DNA from: an uncultured Clostridia bacterium
GTDB lineage: Bacteria > Bacillota > Clostridia > Christensenellales > UBA1242
Assembly: GCA_934776915.1 (NCBI GenBank)
Contig: CAKVNA010000026.1
Coordinates: 1-9,353 of the forward strand
Reading direction: 5' to 3'
Length of the DNA stretch: 9,353 nt
Below, in pieces: positions 5,523 to 9,353 of the stretch. Position numbers and translations under genes: made by a program. Position 1 is the first letter of the stretch; each line of letters starts with the position of its first letter. The notes beneath the pieces are model-generated. The model was not told the origin of the DNA, searched no databases, and worked only from the letters and a program-made list of their open reading frames with translations.

Positions 5523-6564
5523 AGAAACCTTCCAATTTTTTGCTTCTATTTGGGTGACGGAGTTTGCGAAGTGCTTTTGCTTCAATTTGACGGATACGCT
5601 CACGAGTGACATCAAACTCTTTGCCCACTTCTTCAAGGGTTCTGGAGTGAGAGTCGTCAAGGCCATATCTTAGGCGGATAACTTTTTGTTCACGAGGGGT
5701 CAGGGTGTCTATTGCTGCCATGAGTTGTTCCTTTAGAATGAGTTGAGAGGCTGTTTCGACTGGAGATTTTATGCTTTCATCTTCTACAAAGTCACCCATT
5801 TTGCTGTCTTCTTCCTCACCAACCGGAGTTTCAAGTGAAAGTGGGTCTTGGGCGATTTTTTGAATTTCACAAACACGCTGCTCGGAAATTCCCATTTTTT
5901 CTGCGATTTCTTGTGCGGAAGGATCTCTGCCCAAAGTTTGAAGAAGTTGTCTTTGGACACGAAGCATTTTGTTGATTGTTTCCACCATATGAACGGGGAT
6001 ACGAATTGTTCTTGCTTGGTCGGCTATGGCACGAGTGATTGATTGTCTTATCCACCAAGTTGCATAGGTTGAAAATCTGAAGCCTTTTGTGTAGTCAAAC
6101 TTTTCAACTGCACGCAAAAGTCCCAAGTTCCCTTCTTGGATAAGATCCAAAAATTGCATACCCGTTCTGCCGACATATTTTTTTGCAATGCTGACGACAA
6201 GTCTTAGGTTGGCTTCGGAAAGTTTTTTTCTTGCAACTTCGTCACCGTCTGCCATTCTTTTGGCATAGTCAAGTTCCTCCTCGCTTGAAAGAAGTGGCAC
6301 ACGCCCAATATCTTTAAGATACATTTTGACTGGGTCGTCAACTTGCACTTGGCTTGCGATAACACTCAAGTCTTCCATTTCGTCTGCTTGAGAAACAATC
6401 TTTATGCCGTTTTCCGTAAGATATTTTTTGACTTCCTCAATGTCACTTGCCGAAGCGTCAAGTTTTATAAGGCTTGAAAAAATGGCATCTTCAGAAATGC
6501 TGCCCTTGCCTTTTGCTGCTTCCAAAAGTTTGGTTACTTCTGGTTGAAATCTTTGATCATACAT
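5515..6564 (-). CDS. rpoD: RNA polymerase primary sigma factor (sigma-70/SigA)
   Basis: 349 aa from the ATG at 6564. This is the housekeeping sigma factor that directs RNA polymerase to -35/-10 promoters. A short region 1.1 is followed by region 1.2 ([19 protein letters not shown], about 75-93). Region 2 includes [12 protein letters not shown] and the -10-reading and melting stretch [17 protein letters not shown] (about 164-180). Region 3 follows, then the region 4.2 helix-turn-helix [20 protein letters not shown] (about 309-328). The lack of the long non-conserved insert is typical of Bacillota SigA. The frame opens further upstream at a GTG (6615) and another ATG (6579). The chosen ATG has GGAG 9 nt ahead, gives a normal N-terminus ([10 protein letters not shown]) and overlaps the dnaG TGA by 8 nt. 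Promoters in this window match the specificity expected of it. Confidence 0.97.
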   Translation of the reverse strand: MYDQRFQPEVTKLLEAAKGKGSISEDAIFSSLIKLDASASDIEEVKKYLTENGIKIVSQADEMEDLSVIASQVQVDDPVKMYLKDIGRVPLLSSEEELDYAKRMADGDEVARKKLSEANLRLVVSIAKKYVGRTGMQFLDLIQEGNLGLLRAVEKFDYTKGFRFSTYATWWIRQSITRAIADQARTIRIPVHMVETINKMLRVQRQLLQTLGRDPSAQEIAEKMGISEQRVCEIQKIAQDPLSLETPVGEEEDSKMGDFVEDESIKSPVETASQLILKEQLMAAIDTLTPREQKVIRLRYGLDDSHSRTLEEVGKEFDVTRERIRQIEAKALRKLRHPNRSKKLEGFCD

Positions 6565-8347
6565 TTTGTTTATCTCCATTGTTTTTAAGTTCTTTTGCAA
6601 GTTCTCCAAGTTCACCTGCTATTTGTCGTCTTTTTGTTGCGTCACGCTCTGTCTTAAACTGTCTCATAAGTTCATCTTGCCTTTGTTTTAGGCTGACGGA
6701 ATATAAATTTTCAAGGCATTCGTCAAAATATTTCTGTTTATCGCCCGATACATTGAAAAAGTTGAAGTTGATTATGTCTAATATACTTTTGTCCTCGTCA
6801 ACATCAAAAACATCATACAGCGAGCCGACTGTCCAAGTTTTGTTTTGCTCGAAAAGTGACTTTAGATAGTCAAAGAGTTTTTGATAACTTGGGTTTTGAA
6901 ATTTTATGTTATAACTGCAGGCTTTCATGGCGTATGGCTCTTTGTGAACAATGCTTGAAAGCACAAATTGAATTGCTTTTGTGTGTCCCTCAATTCTAAC
7001 TGGGGGTTCTTGTTCTTCTGTTTTAACTTTAACTTCGCCAGTTTCTGTTTCCCTAAGGTCACGCCTTAAAACATCAACTGGCACATTTGCTTTGGCAGAA
7101 ACAAGTTTAAGATAAATATCCTTTTGAGTGTTACTTTCTAAGGTGGAAAGCACTTCCATGGCTTCACTTACAAACTTATTTCTTTCATAGTTATCTTTCA
7201 AATTATATTTTGTTGCCAAACTCTCAATTTTGTATTCAATGTGGTCAAGCAAGTTTTCAAGACTTTTGTCTAGTTCTTCCTTGCCATATTTTTTCAAAAT
7301 TTCGTCTGGGTCAAGCCCGTCACGAAGTTTTGCAACTCTCACTTCAAGCCCAGCGTCAGCAAGGACTTGAGTGGCTTTGTAAGTTGCTTTTTGCCCCGCA
7401 CCGTCACCGTCAAGACACAAAATAACTTTATCTGCATAGCGTTTTAGAAGTCTGGCATGGAAAGGAGTTATTGCAGTGCCCATACACGCACAAGCGTTCC
7501 TATAGCCCGCTTTGAACATAGCAATGACATCAATTTGCCCTTCGCAAATGATTATGCTGTCAATGGGCTGTTCCTTTCTCAGTTCCTTTATCATGTTTAT
7601 ATTATAAACTGTTTTGCTCTTATCAAAGACGATTGTTTGGGTGGAATTCCTATATTTTGCAAACTTGCTGCCAGCCTCCAAAACTCGAGCAGAAAAGCCT
7701 ATGCAGTCGCCATAAATATCAATAATAGGAAACATCAGTCTGTGGGCAAAGACGTCATATGGCTTGCCATTTTCGCCAACTTCAACAAGTCCAGCGTCAC
7801 GCATGGTGGCTAGGTCAAAGCCTTTGGAAGTTAGATATGTAATAATGCTTGTCCAATCGGGGCTGTAGCCAATGCCAAAGTTTTTAAGCACGCTCCCCGT
7901 AAATTGTCTTGATATAACATAATTCTGTGCAACTTTGCTTGTTGGAAGTCTTAGAGTTTGTATGTAATAATCTTTGGCACAATTTAAACATTCAAGCACT
8001 CGCTTTTTCTGTTTAAGTTTAAGTGCCATTTCATCATTTTGTTCAACATTTGGAATTTGCATACCCGCACTTTCGGCAAGTTTTTTGACCGCCTCATAAA
8101 AAGGGATATTGTCATATTTCATAACAAATCTTATGACATCACCTCCCTCGCCGCAGCCATAACAGTGGAAATACTGCTCGTCCTCACTTACGGCAAACGA
8201 AGGAGTTTTTTCATAGTGAAAAGGACAGCAAGCCCAAAAATAACGACCTTGCTTTTTCATGGTGAGTGACCGAGAAATCACTGATATGATATCATTCCTT
8301 TGTTTTACTTCCTCGATAAATTCAAGAGGAAAACCATATTTTGTCAA
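6557..8347 (-). CDS. dnaG: DNA primase
   Basis: 596 aa from a TTG start. It makes the RNA primers for lagging-strand and initiation synthesis and associates with the replicative helicase. The N-terminal CHC2 zinc site is C41-x2-H44 with C62-x2-C65 (CPFH, CYGC). The catalytic core has [21 protein letters not shown]. The TOPRIM fold has EGQID (269-273) and DGDGAG (313-318), giving the metal-binding E269, D313 and D315. The C-terminal part is helical and of the length expected for the helicase-binding domain. The frame extends upstream to a GTG at 8401, but that codon lies only about 4 nt from the predicted transcription start and has no Shine-Dalgarno. The TTG at 8347-8345 has AGGAG 8 nt ahead and yields [20 protein letters not shown], the classical DnaG N-terminus. 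It is the first gene of the operon. Confidence 0.97.
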   Translation of the reverse strand: MTKYGFPLEFIEEVKQRNDIISVISRSLTMKKQGRYFWACCPFHYEKTPSFAVSEDEQYFHCYGCGEGGDVIRFVMKYDNIPFYEAVKKLAESAGMQIPNVEQNDEMALKLKQKKRVLECLNCAKDYYIQTLRLPTSKVAQNYVISRQFTGSVLKNFGIGYSPDWTSIITYLTSKGFDLATMRDAGLVEVGENGKPYDVFAHRLMFPIIDIYGDCIGFSARVLEAGSKFAKYRNSTQTIVFDKSKTVYNINMIKELRKEQPIDSIIICEGQIDVIAMFKAGYRNACACMGTAITPFHARLLKRYADKVILCLDGDGAGQKATYKATQVLADAGLEVRVAKLRDGLDPDEILKKYGKEELDKSLENLLDHIEYKIESLATKYNLKDNYERNKFVSEAMEVLSTLESNTQKDIYLKLVSAKANVPVDVLRRDLRETETGEVKVKTEEQEPPVRIEGHTKAIQFVLSSIVHKEPYAMKACSYNIKFQNPSYQKLFDYLKSLFEQNKTWTVGSLYDVFDVDEDKSILDIINFNFFNVSGDKQKYFDECLENLYSVSLKQRQDELMRQFKTERDATKRRQIAGELGELAKELKNNGDKQNV

Positions 8348-8355
8348 AGACCATT

Positions 8356-8360
8356 CTCCT
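8356..8360 (-). promoter_or_regulatory. dnaG Shine-Dalgarno that decides the TTG start
   Basis: AGGAG on the minus strand (8360-8356) lies 8 nt before the TTG at 8347. No comparable site precedes the GTG at 8401. The ATG at 8354 is out of frame. A rare TTG start may moderate primase synthesis. Confidence 0.75.
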
Positions 8361-8388
8361 ATTTGTTTTGTAAGCCACAAGTATTTTT

Positions 8389-8401
8389 GTGCAATTTGCA
8401 C
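8389..8401. promoter_or_regulatory. Palindrome at the predicted dnaG operon transcription start
   Basis: GTGCAA-A-TTGCAC is a perfect 6-bp inverted repeat around one central base, and on the minus strand it begins 10 nt after the end of the -10 box. A repressor bound here would block initiation or early elongation. As RNA the centre is too tight for a stable hairpin of the full stem, so a protein site is the more natural reading. No regulator is identified and this remains a candidate. Confidence 0.4.
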
Positions 8402-8411
8402 AAACTCAACT

Positions 8412-8440
8412 ATTATATATTATTTCACACAAAATACAAA
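8412..8440 (-). promoter_or_regulatory. dnaG-rpoD operon promoter
   Basis: A perfect TATAAT (8417-8412 on the minus strand) is preceded after 17 nt by TTTGTA, or after 16 nt by TTGTAT, a weak -35. The upstream sequence is very A/T-rich with T- and A-tracts that could act as an UP element. The predicted start near 8405 leaves a leader of about 58 nt to the TTG start of dnaG. Confidence 0.7.
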
Positions 8441-8550
8441 ATTCCTTTTAATTTTTCAAAAAATTTAAGAAAATTTTTAATTTTTTCATAAAATTTGTGT
8501 TTTGCAGCTATTTTAGCGACATTTTAGGGTAATTTTACCCAAATAACAAG

Positions 8551-8583
8551 CAAAAACCCCTCACTTTTTGCAAGGGATTTTTG
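8551..8583 (-). terminator. Terminator after fakA
   Basis: On the minus strand CAAAAATCCCTT pairs with GAGGGGTTTTTG through two G-U wobbles around a 9-nt loop, and a T-rich stretch follows. It lies about 20 nt after the fakA stop. A second short hairpin (GGGTA-ATTT-TACCC, 8527-8540) follows. The remainder of the 200-nt gap to dnaG holds the dnaG promoter and no gene that I can see. Confidence 0.75.
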
Positions 8584-8601
8584 TATATGATAAATAATGA
8601 A

Positions 8602-9353
8602 TTATTCTACTGAAAGTATATAATAATATACTGGTTGTCCACCTGAAACTGCATTGAATTCACATTGAGGATATGAAGATTGAAGTTTCTCTTGAAGTTT
8701 GACTGCGTCTTCTTCCTTAACTTCTTGACCATAGAACAATGTTACATTGACTGTTGTGTCATCAACAAGTTTTGCAAGAAGCCCCTCAACTGTTTCTGGA
8801 ATTTCACTGCCTTTTGCTAAAATTGCACTGTTGTCAAGCCCGATAATTTCGCCAACGCTTAGGTCAAAGCCGTCAACATGTGTATCTCTTACGGCATATG
8901 TTACGCTGCCCGTTTTGACATTTTGCATAGACTCTTTCATTGCTTCTGTATTTTCTTCTACAGACTCGTCTGGGTTGAAAGCAAGGCAAGCGGATATTCC
9001 CTCTGGGACAGATTTGGTTGGAATGACTACAACATTCTTCTTAACAAGGTCTTTGGCTTGTTCAGCGGCAAGGACAATGTTTTTGTTGTTTGGAAGGACA
9101 AAGACTGTTTCAGCGTTTACATGGTCAATGGCCTCTGCAATGTCGCTTGCACTTGGGTTCATGGTTTGTCCACCTTTGATTACATGGTCAACCATAAGGT
9201 CTTTGAACAATGCTTCAAAGCCGTCACCAGCAGAAACAGACACAATGCCCATTTGCTTTGGAGGTTCTTTCTTTGATTGTTCCTCAAGCATTTTTCTGTG
9301 TTCTTCAAGCAAGTTTTCAATTTTGATATTTGAAATTTCGCCAAGTTCCAAAC
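8602..9353 (-). CDS. fakA: Fatty acid kinase catalytic subunit FakA/YloV, C-terminal part (5' end outside window)
   Basis: About 250 codons of the C-terminal half. The first codon in frame at the edge (TTG, 9351) is internal, since ELGEISNIKIENLLEEHR is a mid-protein motif of the family. In FakA the N-terminal Dak2 domain, outside this window, binds ATP. With a FakB partner carrying the fatty acid it makes acyl phosphate for phospholipid synthesis. Family signatures here are GIVSVSAGDGFEALFKDL, VIKGGQTMNPS, VFVLPNNKNI, VVVIPTKSVPEGI, NVKTGSVTYAVRDT and the terminal GGQPVYYYILSVE. YloV-type proteins are about 550 aa, so roughly half is visible. It ends with its own terminator and is not part of the dnaG operon. 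Without the Dak2 half the kinase role rests on family knowledge. Confidence 0.92.
   Translation of the reverse strand, partial: LELGEISNIKIENLLEEHRKMLEEQSKKEPPKQMGIVSVSAGDGFEALFKDLMVDHVIKGGQTMNPSASDIAEAIDHVNAETVFVLPNNKNIVLAAEQAKDLVKKNVVVIPTKSVPEGISACLAFNPDESVEENTEAMKESMQNVKTGSVTYAVRDTHVDGFDLSVGEIIGLDNSAILAKGSEIPETVEGLLAKLVDDTTVNVTLFYGQEVKEEDAVKLQEKLQSSYPQCEFNAVSGGQPVYYYILSVE

Noticed and set aside
5523..5666. 48-residue N-terminal extension of trmK
   Set aside because: It would overlap the conserved region 4.2 of rpoD. The GTG at 5522 has its own ribosome site and gives the family N-terminus.
6565..6615. 17-residue N-terminal extension of rpoD from the GTG at 6615
   Set aside because: It overlaps the end of dnaG. 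The ATG at 6564 has GGAG at good spacing and gives a normal region 1.1 start, while the upstream candidates have weaker ribosome sites.
8527..8540. GGGTA-ATTT-TACCC hairpin between fakA and dnaG
   Set aside because: The stem is short and lacks a T-tract. It may help the fakA terminator but cannot be supported as a separate regulatory element.

Overview
The window reads as chromosomal DNA from an AT-rich Gram-positive bacterium of the Clostridia type (Bacillota). The evidence is the gene set and order (fakA C-terminus, then dnaG-rpoD-trmK-zinc ribbon), strong Shine-Dalgarno sites, standard -35/-10 promoters, and a long Bacillus-type SRP RNA with an Alu domain. TGA acts as a stop codon (end of dnaG), so the code is the standard one. 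I see no phage, plasmid, transposon or CRISPR signature.

Layout from right to left, because every protein gene lies on the minus strand. At 8602-9353 is the C-terminal half of a FakA/YloV fatty-acid kinase subunit, closed by a terminator (8551-8583). A promoter at about 8412-8440 then opens the macromolecular-synthesis operon: dnaG (primase), rpoD (primary sigma factor), trmK (tRNA m1A22 methyltransferase) and a coiled-coil zinc-ribbon protein. dnaG/rpoD and rpoD/trmK each overlap by 8 nt. A second promoter inside the 3' end of trmK probably adds expression of the zinc-ribbon gene. A strong hairpin terminator ends the block at 4043-4079. A short spacer with two identical 31-bp repeats leads to a second operon, trxB-ung (thioredoxin reductase and uracil-DNA glycosylase), which ends in a bidirectional terminator at 2190-2222.

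That terminator is shared with the convergent SRP RNA gene (about 1914-2185, plus strand). The SRP RNA has a clear promoter and pairing 5' and 3' ends. Its helix 8 apical loop reads UGAC where most bacteria have a GNRA-type loop such as GGAA. A divergent promoter region of about 250 bp separates it from a third minus-strand operon. This holds a protein with a HEPN-like RN-x3-H motif and a CBS pair, then a two-helix membrane protein with a YcxB-like domain and a 56-residue histone-H1-like Lys/Thr/Ala tail, then the first 26 codons of an unidentified gene cut by the left edge.

The centre and right of the window are conserved housekeeping functions: replication priming, transcription initiation, tRNA modification, redox, uracil repair, protein targeting and fatty-acid activation. 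The less ordinary parts are the left-hand operon, the SRP RNA loop, the repeats upstream of trxB and a palindrome at the predicted dnaG transcription start. Nothing here amounts to a clearly new system. The HEPN-CBS gene coupled to the polycation-tailed membrane protein is the best candidate for undescribed biology.
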